64,000 nt of DNA. Origin: Undibacterium sp. GTDB taxonomy: Bacteria; Pseudomonadota; Gammaproteobacteria; Burkholderiales; Burkholderiaceae. A program made the translations under genes and the position numbers. Within the stretch, counting starts at the first letter, position 1; each line of letters begins with the position of its first letter. The notes under the pieces are model-generated. The model made no database searches. It saw nothing but the letters and a program-made list of their open reading frames with translations, and was not told where the DNA came from. The stretch is taken from assembly GCA_014376575.1 (NCBI GenBank), contig JACMRF010000069.1, positions 5,227 through 69,226 of the forward strand, in the 5' to 3' direction. Shown piece by piece: positions 29,436 through 39,509 of the stretch.

Positions 29436-30296
29436 GTGTTAGTCATCGTTGGCTATATCGTTGTGATGGGGTCTGTTTTTGGTGGGTTCGTTATGTCGGG
29501 CGGACATCTGGCTGTTTTATTTCAACCACTTGAGTTGTTAATGATTGGTGGTGCCGCTGTTGGCGCGTCTATGGTTGGGAATAACGCAAAAACTCTTAAA
29601 GCATCGCTAAAAGCTTTACCAGGAGTACTTAAAGGTTCTAAGTATTCGAAAGCTCTTTATATGGAATTAATGACAATGCTTTTTGACGTTTTGACGAAAG
29701 TACGCAAAGAGGGATTGATGTCCATTGAAGGGGATATTGAAAAGCCAGAGGATAGCCCATTATTTAGTAAATATCCTTTAATTGTAACTGACCATCATAT
29801 GATGGAGTTCATCAGCGATTATTTACGGTTGATGGTTTCAGGAAATATGGATGCATTTCAAATTGAGAATTTGATGGATAACGAGTTGGACACCCATCAT
29901 CATGAGGGGGCCATCCCGGCGCATTTTATAGCAAGACTTGGCGATGGGCTACCTGCATTCGGTATTGTTGCTGCAGTTATGGGGGTGGTGCACACTATGG
30001 AGTCGGTAGGAATTCCTCCAGCTGAGCTAGGGATTCTAATTGCACACGCACTTGTGGGAACTTTCTTAGGCATTTTGCTTGCCTATGGATTTGTTGGGCC
30101 GCTTTCTAGCTTGATGGAACAGCAGTTAGATGAGTCATCAAAAACTTTTCAGTGTATCAAGGTGACTTTACTTGCGAGTTTAAATGGGTATGCTCCAGCA
30201 CTTGCGATCGAATTTGGTAGAAAAGTTCTTTATTCGACTGAGCGTCCAACTTTTGGTGAGTTAGAAGATCATATCAAGCAATCAAAATCAAAATAG
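29436..30296 (+). CDS. motA: MotA, flagellar stator subunit
   Basis: MotA is the four-helix membrane stator protein that pushes on FliG. The 286-residue product begins MLVIVGYIVVMGSVFGGF and shows four membrane segments (about 1-20, 34-52, 170-192, 202-222), with the conserved Pro-containing PAHFIARLGDGLPAFGIVAAV. The start is a GTG nine bases after a GAGGA ribosome-binding site; the frame also contains a TTG two codons earlier. motB follows after 23 bases. No sigma-28 promoter was found in the 136-base gap upstream. Confidence 0.94.
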   Translation: MLVIVGYIVVMGSVFGGFVMSGGHLAVLFQPLELLMIGGAAVGASMVGNNAKTLKASLKALPGVLKGSKYSKALYMELMTMLFDVLTKVRKEGLMSIEGDIEKPEDSPLFSKYPLIVTDHHMMEFISDYLRLMVSGNMDAFQIENLMDNELDTHHHEGAIPAHFIARLGDGLPAFGIVAAVMGVVHTMESVGIPPAELGILIAHALVGTFLGILLAYGFVGPLSSLMEQQLDESSKTFQCIKVTLLASLNGYAPALAIEFGRKVLYSTERPTFGELEDHIKQSKSK

Positions 30297-30319
30297 AATA
30301 GTTTGATAAATATACCGAC

Positions 30320-31249
30320 ATGGCTAACGAAGAATTACGACCGATCATAGTTAAACGAATAAAAAAAATCGCTGGCGGGCACCATGGCGGTGCATGGAAA
30401 ATTGCATATGCCGATTTTGTTACTGCGATGATGGCATTTTTCCTACTGATGTGGCTGCTTGGCTCTGATGCAAAAGGAAATTTGCAAGGAATTGCCGAGT
30501 ATTTTAAAACTCCATTGAGGGTGGCAATGTCTGGCGGGGATGGGAGCGGCGATAGCTCAAGTGTCATTAAAGGTGGGGGGAGAGATTTAACTTTGAAAGA
30601 TGGTCAGACAAAAAAAGGTGATATTGAAGCAGAAAAAAAAACTTACAATCTTCAAGCTGCTGAAGCTGCACTGGCAAAAAGTGATGTTGACAGATTAAAG
30701 GTTCTCAAAGCAAAAATAGAAGCAGTAATTGAATCTAATCCAACTTTAAAACAGTATAAAAAGCAACTCTTGCTTGACATAACATCAGAAGGATTGCGTA
30801 TTCAGATGGTAGATGAGAAAAATCGACCGATGTTCGCATCTGCAAAGGCTGATCTTCAACCTTATACGAGGGAAATTTTGCACGAAATTGGCCTAGCTTT
30901 AAATGATGTTCCAAATCGAATAAGTTTATCCGGTCATACTGATGCATCGCCCTATGGAAGTGGGGAGAAAGGGTATAGTAACTGGGAGTTGTCGGCGGAT
31001 CGGGCAAATGCCTCTCGTAGAGAATTGATCTATGGTGGCATGGACGAGACCAAAGTCTTGCGAGTTGTGGGGCTGTCTTCGTCTGTATTGTTTGATAAAA
31101 ATGATTCGTTTAACCCTATTAATCGACGCATTAGCATCATAGTAATGAACAAAAAAGCGGAGCAAACTGCTTCTCAAGATGGCGGAACTATTGAAGTAAC
31201 TGGTTCGGTTGATGTTAATTCAAATAAGATAGATACTCTGAATAAATAA
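30320..31249 (+). CDS. motB: MotB, flagellar stator subunit
   Basis: MotB anchors the stator to peptidoglycan and supplies the proton-binding aspartate. The single membrane segment (about residues 29-48, AYADFVTAMMAFFLLMWLL) carries this residue as Asp32. The plug and linker region (about 50-145) is charged. The OmpA/MotB domain contains ISLSGHTDASPYG and NWELSADRANASRREL. The 309-residue length is typical. It pairs with the adjacent motA; a second pair, motCD, lies at 48.4-49.9 kb. Confidence 0.95.
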   Translation: MANEELRPIIVKRIKKIAGGHHGGAWKIAYADFVTAMMAFFLLMWLLGSDAKGNLQGIAEYFKTPLRVAMSGGDGSGDSSSVIKGGGRDLTLKDGQTKKGDIEAEKKTYNLQAAEAALAKSDVDRLKVLKAKIEAVIESNPTLKQYKKQLLLDITSEGLRIQMVDEKNRPMFASAKADLQPYTREILHEIGLALNDVPNRISLSGHTDASPYGSGEKGYSNWELSADRANASRRELIYGGMDETKVLRVVGLSSSVLFDKNDSFNPINRRISIIVMNKKAEQTASQDGGTIEVTGSVDVNSNKIDTLNK

Positions 31250-31298
31250 TTATTCAACCTTGAGTTGTGTAATTAAACTGAAAATTGGGATGTTTCAG

Positions 31299-31847
31299 AT
31301 GTCGAAAAAAAAATTGTTAGGATCTCAATTCAAACAGCTGCTATCGGGAGTTTCTGATCATGGAACTGAGCATTTACTAGAAGTTGAAACTGATTTAGTT
31401 CAAACTACAATTCTGCTTAGCGAGGCGATTGAAAAACTTGGAAGTAGTTTTCTATCGTTGCATGCAGCTATTCTTAGTCAAGAAACGGAAATTAATCTTC
31501 TCATTTCTTCTGGTGGGGCTTCTACAGAAAATATAGATCGTATTAGGGTCATTCAATGTGAGATTGCGATACACATTAGTTCTGCTGTCACAGGACTTCA
31601 ATTTCAAGATTTAACAAGCCAACTTATATCTAGAACATTGCAACGTAGTGTTGGGTTACGTGATGTACTAAGTACATTAGGACTCAGCGGTCACGAAATT
31701 CCTCACGATGGAGGTACTGATCAGATTTCAAGTCTCTTGAAAGAGGTTACACTTAGGTTGGAATCGCAGAGCACTGAATTAAAAAGTTTATTGCGAAAAG
31801 CAGTAAACCAAAAGCATTTAGATAGTGGTGATATTGAATTATTCTGA
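31299..31847 (+). CDS. CheZ-like protein, candidate CheY-P phosphatase
   Basis: A 182-residue soluble helical protein between motB and cheY. Helical heptads and the segment GLQFQDLTSQLISRTL (residues 99-114) closely resemble the active site of CheZ, where an Asp and a Gln four residues apart orient water for CheY-P hydrolysis; here they are Asp104 and Gln108. The rest does not match classical CheZ well, and the C-terminal CheY-binding peptide of CheZ is not evident (it ends LDSGDIELF). The start is the ATG eight bases after GGGA; the frame is open further left. Function is inference from motif and context, strengthened by the decay of the classical cheZ at 39.9-40.6 kb. Confidence 0.65.
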   Translation: MSKKKLLGSQFKQLLSGVSDHGTEHLLEVETDLVQTTILLSEAIEKLGSSFLSLHAAILSQETEINLLISSGGASTENIDRIRVIQCEIAIHISSAVTGLQFQDLTSQLISRTLQRSVGLRDVLSTLGLSGHEIPHDGGTDQISSLLKEVTLRLESQSTELKSLLRKAVNQKHLDSGDIELF

Positions 31848-31895
31848 ATTAAAAAAATATAGGCATGTTGCCTTAATTTGCATAATGGAGCGATG

Positions 31896-32261
31896 ATGGT
31901 CAAGACAATCTTAGCAGTAGACGATTCGGGTTCCTTGAGACAGATGGTCGCCTTTAGTTTGAAAGCTGCTGGTTATCAGGTAATTGAGGCTATAGACGGA
32001 CAAGATGGATTAGAAAAAGCACGAAATCAAGTAGTCGATTTAGTCTTGACGGACCAAAATATGCCGCGCATGGACGGTTTAACTTTGATCAAGTCACTAC
32101 GTAGCTTAGCATCATATCAGCGAGTCCCTATTCTGATGTTAACTACTGAGTCTGGTGACGAAATGAAAGCTAAGGGTCGGGCTGCCGGCGCGAATGGTTG
32201 GTTAGTTAAACCATTTGACCCACAAAAATTAACTGAGGTTGTAAAAAAAGTAATTGGTTGA
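31896..32261 (+). CDS. cheY: CheY-like response regulator (first copy)
   Basis: A 121-residue stand-alone receiver domain. The acidic pocket is Asp9/Asp10, the phosphorylation site Asp53 (LTDQNMP), the switch Thr lies in MLTTES and the conserved Lys in LVKPFDP. It differs from the second CheY at 39.5 kb in having Trp (GWLVKPF) where that copy has Tyr, so the two may not be equivalent at the FliM-binding face. The ATG used lies five bases after GGAG; an ATG immediately before it is an alternative. It precedes cheA by 49 bases. Confidence 0.9.
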   Translation: MVKTILAVDDSGSLRQMVAFSLKAAGYQVIEAIDGQDGLEKARNQVVDLVLTDQNMPRMDGLTLIKSLRSLASYQRVPILMLTTESGDEMKAKGRAAGANGWLVKPFDPQKLTEVVKKVIG

Positions 32262-32310
32262 TTATCTGCGGTAATTGCGCGTAAATGAAAGTAAATGACG
32301 GAGTGTGATA

Positions 32311-34350
32311 ATGACCATTGATATGAGTCAGTTTTTTCAAGTTTTTTTTGATGAGGCTGAAGAACTTCTCGCAGAGAAAGAGAAGTTATTATTGGCTATT
32401 GATATATCTTCGCCAGATTCTGAAGATTTGAATGCTATTTTTCGTGCAGCACATTCAATAAAGGGCGGCGCCTCAACATTTGGCTTGGTGGATATGACTG
32501 AAGTTACCCATATCCTTGAGTCGCTTCTCGATAAAATAAGAAAAGGAGAAATGTCATTAACAGCTGAACATATTGAAGCGTTTCTCGCGGCGAAAGATGT
32601 ACTTAAGATGCAATTGGACGGCCACCGATTGGGTTCTGTGGTTGATCAAGACGCTGTTGCCGACGTTCGGATGCTGCTGCAGTCTTTATCACAAGACGTC
32701 ATTTCTAATGTTGCTTCGATAGTGAGTTTTTTTCCGCAAAAAAAAACTTTGTTGGTAAATCAGCATTACTCCCAACTTTTCACTATTGAGTTGCCCGAAC
32801 TTGTAAAAAGTGATGAAATTGCTATTGCTTCAGAATTGGGACTGCTTGGTGAAATAAGCAAAGAAAACAATGTTGGTAACGGCGCAGTCTATAAATTAAA
32901 AACCAATGAGACTAAGAACGATATCGTAGCCATTTGCTCTTTTATTCTTGATCCTGATGATTTGAAGATTACTGAGCAAAAATTGAGCGATGATAGTGCA
33001 ATATTTGACGATAATTTAGGGTATGGATTTTTTGATCCCTTAGACTCAATGTTTACGCCCGAAGTCGTTACCAACGATCCATCTCCTGTAGTCGTCGAAG
33101 TTGGGTCAGATCACTTATATCTTAAGTCTTTCAATTCTGAAAATAAGCCATTTTTAAAAAAAGAAACTGAGAAGCCACATGCTTCGCAAGAATCGTCAAC
33201 TATCCGTGTCGGCATTGAAAAAGTTGATCAAATTGTTAATTTGATTGGTGAATTAGTCATTACTCAAGCGATGTTAGAGCAACGGACGAAGGACTTAGAT
33301 CCAATTCTTAATGAGCGAATGTTAAGTACTGTTGCACATCTAACGCGAAATACTCGTGATTTGCAGGAAGCGGTGATGTCAATTCGCATGATGCCAATGG
33401 ATTATGTTTTTTCGCGTTTTCCAAGAATGGTTCGTGATTTAGCAACAAAGCTAGGGAAAAAGGTCGAATTCGTTACTTATGGAGCAACTACCGAACTGGA
33501 TAAAGGTCTTATTGAGAGAATAGTAGATCCATTAACTCATTTAGTTAGAAATAGTATTGATCATGGCATCGAAATGCCTTTTTTTCGAGCTGAAGCTGGC
33601 AAAAATGCGATAGGTAAACTATCTCTTTCCGCTATTCATCAGGGTGGAAATATTATCATTGAAGTAAGCGATGACGGTGGAGGGTTGCACCGTGAAAAAA
33701 TTTTAGCAAAAGCAAAACAAAATGGATTATCCGCCCACGACACGATGTCAGATAATGAGGTGTGGCAGTTGATTTTTGCCCCAGGATTTTCTACTGCTGA
33801 AATTGTTACGGATGTTTCTGGGCGTGGTGTAGGAATGGATGTGGTAAAAAGAAATATTACAGCCATGGGTGGTATGGTTGACATTCGATCAGCGAAAGGT
33901 TTTGGAACAACAATTACAATTTCTTTGCCCCTGACGTTAGCAATTCTAGATGGAATGTCAATAAAAGTTGGTGAGGAAATTTATATTTTACCTTTGAGTT
34001 TTGTAATTGAATCACTACAGCCGCTGGAGGAAGATGTAAAAGAAATTAGCGGGAAAGGTAGGGTTATCAAAGTTCGCGAAGAGTACTTGCCATTAATTGC
34101 CCTGTTTGAATGCTTTAATATTGACGCAAAATTTACAAAACCGTCGGATGGAATTGCTATTATTGTTGAAGTTGACGGGAAGAAAGCAGCACTATTTGTT
34201 GATGATTTGGTTGGGCAGCAGCAGGTAGTAGTAAAAAATATTGAGTCAAATTATAAGAAAATACCTGGCATTTCAGGCGCAACTATTCTGGGGGATGGCG
34301 GAGTATCCTTGATTCTAGACGTAAAGGCATTAATACGTAATGCGCGATAG
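32311..34350 (+). CDS. cheA: CheA chemotaxis histidine kinase
   Basis: CheA couples receptor state to phosphorylation of CheY and CheB. Domain order is P1 with the phospho-accepting His48 (RAAHSIKGGAS), a divergent and acidic P2/linker (about 135-285), the P3 dimerisation helix pair (about 290-360), the P4 ATPase with N box NSIDHGIE, G1 SDDGGGL and G2 SGRGVGMDVV, and a C-terminal P5 CheW-like domain. The ATG follows an ACGGAG ribosome-binding site; a GTG two codons earlier is in frame. The region from 33.0 to 33.2 kb is Asp/Glu-rich linker. At 679 residues the size is normal. Confidence 0.95.
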   Translation: MTIDMSQFFQVFFDEAEELLAEKEKLLLAIDISSPDSEDLNAIFRAAHSIKGGASTFGLVDMTEVTHILESLLDKIRKGEMSLTAEHIEAFLAAKDVLKMQLDGHRLGSVVDQDAVADVRMLLQSLSQDVISNVASIVSFFPQKKTLLVNQHYSQLFTIELPELVKSDEIAIASELGLLGEISKENNVGNGAVYKLKTNETKNDIVAICSFILDPDDLKITEQKLSDDSAIFDDNLGYGFFDPLDSMFTPEVVTNDPSPVVVEVGSDHLYLKSFNSENKPFLKKETEKPHASQESSTIRVGIEKVDQIVNLIGELVITQAMLEQRTKDLDPILNERMLSTVAHLTRNTRDLQEAVMSIRMMPMDYVFSRFPRMVRDLATKLGKKVEFVTYGATTELDKGLIERIVDPLTHLVRNSIDHGIEMPFFRAEAGKNAIGKLSLSAIHQGGNIIIEVSDDGGGLHREKILAKAKQNGLSAHDTMSDNEVWQLIFAPGFSTAEIVTDVSGRGVGMDVVKRNITAMGGMVDIRSAKGFGTTITISLPLTLAILDGMSIKVGEEIYILPLSFVIESLQPLEEDVKEISGKGRVIKVREEYLPLIALFECFNIDAKFTKPSDGIAIIVEVDGKKAALFVDDLVGQQQVVVKNIESNYKKIPGISGATILGDGGVSLILDVKALIRNAR

Positions 34351-34387
34351 TTGCGACATCCATAGATAATTTAATAAGGAAAATGGT

Positions 34388-34894
34388 ATGACAGAAACAT
34401 TGCAAACATCGGTAAATTCAGCCCAAGTTGGCCCTCAAGAAATTGAAGTGCACGAATTTCTTGCGTTTACTTTGGGGCGAGAAGAATATGGCATTGATAT
34501 ATTGAAGGTGCAAGAAATTCGTGGGTATGAGGCGGTGACTCGCATAGCCAATGCGCCAGACTTTCTCAAAGGAGTCATCAACTTACGAGGAATAATAGTT
34601 CCAATTGTAGACATGCGAATCAAATTCAATCTTGGAACTCCAACTTATGACCAACTTACTGTCGTTATTGTATTAAATATTGACGGCAGAGTCGTCGGTA
34701 TGGTCGTTGATAGTGTATCGGATGTTATGACATTGATGCCTGAACAAGTTCGTCCTGCGCCAGAAATGGGAACGACGTTTAGTGGTGACTTTCTGATTGG
34801 CTTAGGGACTCTAGAAGAGAGGATGTTAATTTTGGTTGATATCGTCAAACTGATGTCGAGCCCGGAGATGGGACTAGTCGATAAATCAGTTTAA
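34388..34894 (+). CDS. cheW: CheW chemotaxis adaptor
   Basis: CheW links chemoreceptors to CheA. The 168-residue product has the two SH3-like subdomains, with [21 protein letters not shown] and [18 protein letters not shown] characteristic of the family, and no extra domain. An AAGGA ribosome-binding site precedes the ATG. It sits between cheA and a dead receptor gene. Confidence 0.95.
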   Translation: MTETLQTSVNSAQVGPQEIEVHEFLAFTLGREEYGIDILKVQEIRGYEAVTRIANAPDFLKGVINLRGIIVPIVDMRIKFNLGTPTYDQLTVVIVLNIDGRVVGMVVDSVSDVMTLMPEQVRPAPEMGTTFSGDFLIGLGTLEERMLILVDIVKLMSSPEMGLVDKSV

Positions 34895-34970
34895 CTTTTT
34901 GTTTCTTAAATTATTGAACGCTTTGGAAAAACGAAAAATGCGTTTAATTCTTTAATAAGAAAGGTTTGTT

Positions 34971-36417
34971 ATGAGTTTACGTAGTTTTCTTATTGGTACC
35001 CGGTAGGGAATTGGTTTTTGTGTGATTTTAGGTGGTTTGATAATTACATTTGCCCTTTCCGGTGTCTTAGCAGCAAAAAATAGCAACGCGACGATTGATG
35101 GGTTAAATACAGATCGTCAAAAGTAGATATTAGCAAATGTGATGAAGAGTATATTGTTTGAGGGTGGGATCACGATGCGCAATTTCGGCATGCAATCTGA
35201 TGTTGCCGAGACACTCAATGATGCGGTTAGTCAGGCTTTGGCGTTTAATGCAGAAGGTGCGATAAAGATCGTTTCTATTGCGATAGATCCTGTAGGTAGA
35301 AGTTTATATCGGAAATAAATAAACTCGTTGACTTTCAAGAAACTACTTCAAGGCAGATTTTTGAGTCCGCTAAAGTGACAAGTGCACAATTGAGTTTTTG
35401 GTTATCTATGTACTTTTTGCAGCTACAGTTATTGGTATCGTTTTTGCTCGGGTCGCTACAAAAAGTATCACTAATCCCTTACACGATGCCTTAGCACTAA
35501 CTGAGACTGTTTCACTCGGTGATTATCTTCCTAGGTGGACGCTTTAGGAAGGGATGAGATTTTATTGCTTTTAAATGCGCTAACGGAAATGAACGATAGC
35601 CTAGCTAAGATTGTAGGTCACGTCTGTGCCGTTATCGAAACAATTTCAGTCGCGTTAAAGGAGATTGCTTCAAGGAACGCTGATTTATCAAGTCGAACGG
35701 AGTCTCAAGCTAGTTCATTGGTGGAGACTGACAGTTCAATGGAAGAGTCGACTTCAAACGTAAAAAAATACTGACAACGCAAGGCAAGTCAATCTTTTAG
35801 TGATTTCTGCTACCGGCGTAGCAGTCAAAGGCGGCGTGGTTGTGGGGCAGGTTGTTAATACGACGGGCCCAATCAAGGAAAGCTTAAGAAAAATCGTAGA
35901 TATTATCGGTGTTATCGACGGTATGGGATTTCAGGCTAATATTTTGGCTTTGAATGCAGCGGTTGAGGCAGCAAGAGTCGGGGAACGAGGTTGGGGATTC
36001 GCCGTTGTTGCAATTGAAGTGCAAAATTTAGCTTAGCTAAGTACAAGCTCTACGCGTGAAATTTAAGCGCTTATTAGCGACTCTGTAGATAAAATTAATC
36101 GAGGTAGTAAGCTAGTTGATGAGGCAGGAAATAGAATGAAAGAGATCGTTGTTAGTGTCCAATAAGTTGCGGATATCATGGCGCAAATCACTGCAGCAAG
36201 TCTGGAGCAAAGTGCGGGTATCGAGCAGATAAATTTGGCAATCACTCAAATGGATGAAATGGCGCAGCAAAATGTAGTGCTAGTTTAGTAAGCTGCTGCT
36301 GCAGCGAAAAGTATGGAGGCAAAAGCATTTGATTTAGGGCAGGCCGTTAGTATATTTAAGTTATTGGAAGATAATAGTAAAGTAAACGGGCGATCTGACG
36401 TTAAATTAAGCTTATAA
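34971..36417 (+). pseudogene. Methyl-accepting chemotaxis protein, inactivated
   Basis: The translation starts MSLRSFLIGTR and continues as a receptor: a membrane segment (IGFCVILGGLIITFAL), ligand-domain remnants (ANVMKSILFE, RNFGMQSDVAETL), a second membrane/HAMP part (GIVFARVATKSITNPLHDAL) and the signalling hairpin [19 protein letters not shown]. In-frame stops occur at 35004, 35124, 35316, 36034, 36064, 36163, 36286 and 36289. A frame change lies at an A7 run (35762-35768), and part of the ligand domain after 35318 is deleted or shifted. The C-terminus still shows LEQSAGIEQINLAITQMDEM. A live copy would be Tsr-like, about 540 residues. It cannot make a working receptor. Confidence 0.93.
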
Positions 36418-36786
36418 ATGGTAGATAACGGCAAAATTCATAATCAAATTAATGCCACTATTGAACCAGATATTATCTCTATTAAGTCATCAAATAAATT
36501 ATTTCATCTTCAGTAAAATTACAAACCGATTATCAAGACGAATTTTGAATAAAGATAAAAAAATAGTTGCTTTTTTTGATGCATTTTTTCTGCAGTACTG
36601 CAACTTCATTGATGGCTAATTTTCTTGTTGTTTAAATAGTATTTTCTAAGTATTACAGTTCTATTCTAAGGAAGTTGATAAGAGTAGTGATCAAGCTAGC
36701 TTTGAAACTGAATTTGTCATCAAATTATTAAAAAAGACATCAATTATCATTCTTAATTGAAAAAATTTAAATACAAGGTTTCATTA
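36418..36786. other. 370-bp region without a gene between dead receptor and cheR
   Basis: AT-rich sequence with no convincing reading frame, repeat or terminator. It may hold a promoter for cheR-cheD-cheB, but none stands out. Confidence 0.5.
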
Positions 36787-37680
36787 ATGCCCAAGTCAAT
36801 AGAAAAAATTAAAAAAGAGACTGATAAAGAATTTATTTTTGACCATAAAGACTTTGATAGGGTCAGAGATTTAATATACAAGAAGGCAGGTATTTCGCTC
36901 GCCGAAAGTAAGCAAGAAATGGTTTATAGTCGACTCGCTCGCCGTCTTCGGGCAACAGGGTTAAATTCTTTTTCAGTTTATTTAGATCGCCTTGAGCGTG
37001 AACCTGAAGGGGGTGAGTGGGAGGCTTTTATAAATGCACTAACTACAAATTTAACGTCTTTTTTTCGCGAAGAACACCATTTTCCAATTCTCGCAGAATA
37101 TGTAAAAAATCGAAAAGATCCAATTAATGTTTGGTGTTCTGCTAGCTCGACAGGGGAAGAGCCTTTTTCTATCGCAATGACATTATGTGAGGCTTATGGA
37201 ACATTAAAGCCCCCCGTTCAAATTGTTGCTACTGATATAGATACTAATGTTTTATCAATAGCTTCGAGGGGCGTCTATAACATTGACCGTTTAGATAAGT
37301 TATCTAAAGAGCGCATTAATCGATTTTTTTTGCGTGGCAAGGGCGAGAACGAGGGAATGGTACGGATTAGGTCTGAATTAAAAGACCTAATTTCATTCAA
37401 ACAAATCAATTTACTTGACGATACTTGGGCATTAAGTGGACTCTTTGATGTTATTTTTTGTCGAAATGTAATGATTTATTTTGATAAGCCAACACAAAGA
37501 AATATTTTAAAAAAATTTTTGCCTTTAATGAAGCCTGAAGGCTTACTTTTTGCTGGACATTCAGAAAATTTCCTGTACGTATCGGATGACTTTAAGCTTA
37601 GAGGTAAAACAGTATATGAAATTGCCAACCTGCACACGAAGAACAGCAAGATGATGCTACATCATTCAAGTAAAGGTTGA
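36787..37680 (+). CDS. cheR: CheR chemoreceptor methyltransferase
   Basis: CheR methylates glutamates on chemoreceptors using SAM. A helical N-terminal domain (about 20-85) precedes the catalytic domain, with NLTSFFREEHHFPIL, WCSASSTGEEPFSIAM (SAM motif), ATDIDTNVL and FDVIFCRNVMIYFD. The ATG lies nine bases after AAGG and gives MPKSIEKIKKE; a TTG ten codons upstream is less likely. The gene is separated from cheD by three bases, so the two are surely co-transcribed. Confidence 0.95.
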   Translation: MPKSIEKIKKETDKEFIFDHKDFDRVRDLIYKKAGISLAESKQEMVYSRLARRLRATGLNSFSVYLDRLEREPEGGEWEAFINALTTNLTSFFREEHHFPILAEYVKNRKDPINVWCSASSTGEEPFSIAMTLCEAYGTLKPPVQIVATDIDTNVLSIASRGVYNIDRLDKLSKERINRFFLRGKGENEGMVRIRSELKDLISFKQINLLDDTWALSGLFDVIFCRNVMIYFDKPTQRNILKKFLPLMKPEGLLFAGHSENFLYVSDDFKLRGKTVYEIANLHTKNSKMMLHHSSKG

Positions 37681-37683
37681 TCA

Positions 37684-38292
37684 ATGAGTCAGTTAAGCGA
37701 AGAGCATTTTGCGACCAATGTCTATTACGATAGAACATTTGACTGTCATGCGGCGAAAATTTTACCTGGTGAATTTTATTTTACGGGTAAGGATATGCTA
37801 ATTGTTACCGTATTGGGATCGTGTGTTTCCGCTTGTATTCGCGATCGAATTTCAGGCGTAGGTGGGATGAATCATTTTATGCTACCTGATAGCGGTGGTG
37901 ATGTAGATAATCCAATTTCAGCATCGATGCGCTATGGAACGTATGCGATGGAAGTTTTGATTAATGAATTGCTTAAAGCAGGTGCAAAACGCGAAAATAT
38001 GGAGGCGAAAGTTTTTGGGGGGGGGAATGTTTTGCGTGGGTTTACAGCAATTAACGTTGGGCAAAGAAACGCTCAGTTTGTTCTTGATTATTTGAAGATG
38101 GAACGGATGCGCGTAATTGCTGAGGATTTAAATGATATTTATCCAAGAAAGGTTTATTTCTTTCCAAAAACAGGGAAGGTGCTCGTAAAAAAACTAAAAG
38201 TAGAGCACAACGACACACTCAAAAAGCGCGAGCTCGACTATGCAAGCCGACTCAAAACAACTTCAGTTGGTGGAGAGGTGGATCTGTTTTGA
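37684..38292 (+). CDS. cheD: CheD chemoreceptor glutamine deamidase
   Basis: CheD deamidates specific glutamines on receptors, tuning their output. The catalytic Cys and His are in TVLGSCVSACI and GGMNHFMLPD. FGGGNVLRG and the C-terminal half also match the family, and the 202-residue length is normal for betaproteobacterial CheD. It lies between cheR and cheB in a tight cluster. No CheC gene is present in the window. Confidence 0.95.
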   Translation: MSQLSEEHFATNVYYDRTFDCHAAKILPGEFYFTGKDMLIVTVLGSCVSACIRDRISGVGGMNHFMLPDSGGDVDNPISASMRYGTYAMEVLINELLKAGAKRENMEAKVFGGGNVLRGFTAINVGQRNAQFVLDYLKMERMRVIAEDLNDIYPRKVYFFPKTGKVLVKKLKVEHNDTLKKRELDYASRLKTTSVGGEVDLF

Positions 38293-38331
38293 AAATTTTT
38301 ATAAAATATATTGTTTTAATAGAACCTTATT

Positions 38332-39411
38332 ATGAAAATTAAGGTGCTTATAGTCGACGACTCTGCATTAATCAGAAGTGTAATGAGTGAAATTATTGGA
38401 AATCAAGAGGACATGGAGGTTGTTGGTGTTGCCCCCGATCCTTTAGTAGCCAGGGATTTAATTAAAAAAACAAATCCTGATGTTCTGACTTTAGATGTAG
38501 AAATGCCTAAAATGGATGGGTTGGATTTTTTAGAGAAATTGATGCGGCTTAGGCCTATGCCAGTCATTATGGTCTCTTCTTTAACAGAGCGCGGTTCGGA
38601 AATTACGATGCGTGCACTAGAGCTCGGCGCGGTAGATTTTATTACAAAACCCAAGCTTTCCATACAAAATGGGATGCGTGAGTATACAGACTTAATCGCG
38701 GAAAAAATCAGAATCGCGTCAAAGGCTAAAATTAAAACGCGTGCTACCCCACCTTTGAATGAGATGGATCGTGCTCAAATTGGCGCCTTGCCAATGGTGA
38801 AAAATCAGCTAATAAGCAGCGAGAAATTAATTATAATTGGTGCATCGACTGGAGGAACAGAGGCGATTAAGAATTTTTTAATTCAAATGCCGTCTGATTG
38901 CCCAGGGATTTTGATAGCCCAGCATATGCCAGAGGGTTTTACACGTTCTTTTGCAAAGCGATTAGACGGCCTCTGCAAAATATCCGTTTGTGAGGCATCA
39001 GGCGACGAGCGCGTTTTGCCAGGACATGCTTATATTGCTCCAGGGCATTCTCACTTAAAGTTAAGTCGTAGCGGGGCAAATTATGTCACCCAATTAGACG
39101 ATGGCGCGCCAGTGAATCGTCATCGACCATCGGTTGATGTGCTATTTCGATCTGCGGCGACATACGCAGGTAAAAATGCTGTCGGAGTGATACTTACTGG
39201 CATGGGGAAAGATGGTGCAATAGGCATGTTAGAAATGAAGAACTCAGGAGCATACAATTTTGCCCAAGATGAGGCAACTTGTGTAGTATTTGGTATGCCT
39301 CGTGAAGCAATTGCATTAGGTGCGACTCATGAGATTTCTCCATTAAATGAGCTACCTGCAAAAGTGCTTCATTACCTTTCTCATCATGGAAGTCGAGCTT
39401 TGCGTGTCTGA
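38332..39411 (+). CDS. cheB: CheB receptor methylesterase/response regulator
   Basis: CheB removes methyl groups added by CheR and is switched on by CheA through its receiver domain. The receiver (about 1-125) has Asp10 and phosphorylation site Asp55 ([11 protein letters not shown]). The esterase domain (about 165-350) has the catalytic triad Ser in [10 protein letters not shown], His in AQHMPEGF and Asp in [10 protein letters not shown]. The 359-residue length is standard. It closes the cheR-cheD-cheB group. Confidence 0.96.
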   Translation: MKIKVLIVDDSALIRSVMSEIIGNQEDMEVVGVAPDPLVARDLIKKTNPDVLTLDVEMPKMDGLDFLEKLMRLRPMPVIMVSSLTERGSEITMRALELGAVDFITKPKLSIQNGMREYTDLIAEKIRIASKAKIKTRATPPLNEMDRAQIGALPMVKNQLISSEKLIIIGASTGGTEAIKNFLIQMPSDCPGILIAQHMPEGFTRSFAKRLDGLCKISVCEASGDERVLPGHAYIAPGHSHLKLSRSGANYVTQLDDGAPVNRHRPSVDVLFRSAATYAGKNAVGVILTGMGKDGAIGMLEMKNSGAYNFAQDEATCVVFGMPREAIALGATHEISPLNELPAKVLHYLSHHGSRALRV

Positions 39412-39509
39412 TGTGAAAAATATATATAGTGATTTAATATTTATACTAGTTTGTAATAATTTGATTGATAATGTTGTTAAGCATACCTACAGAAATAATG
39501 GAGTAATTC

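Noticed and set aside
29248..29442. A 64-codon frame between the methyltransferase gene and motA
   Set aside because: It overlaps the end of the methyltransferase gene, lacks a good start, and reads as AT-rich noncoding sequence.
34971..36417. Possible stop-codon readthrough or recoding in the receptor gene
   Set aside because: Both TAG and TAA occur, a frameshift and probable deletion are also present, and TAG and TAA end normal genes nearby (flhF, hfq).
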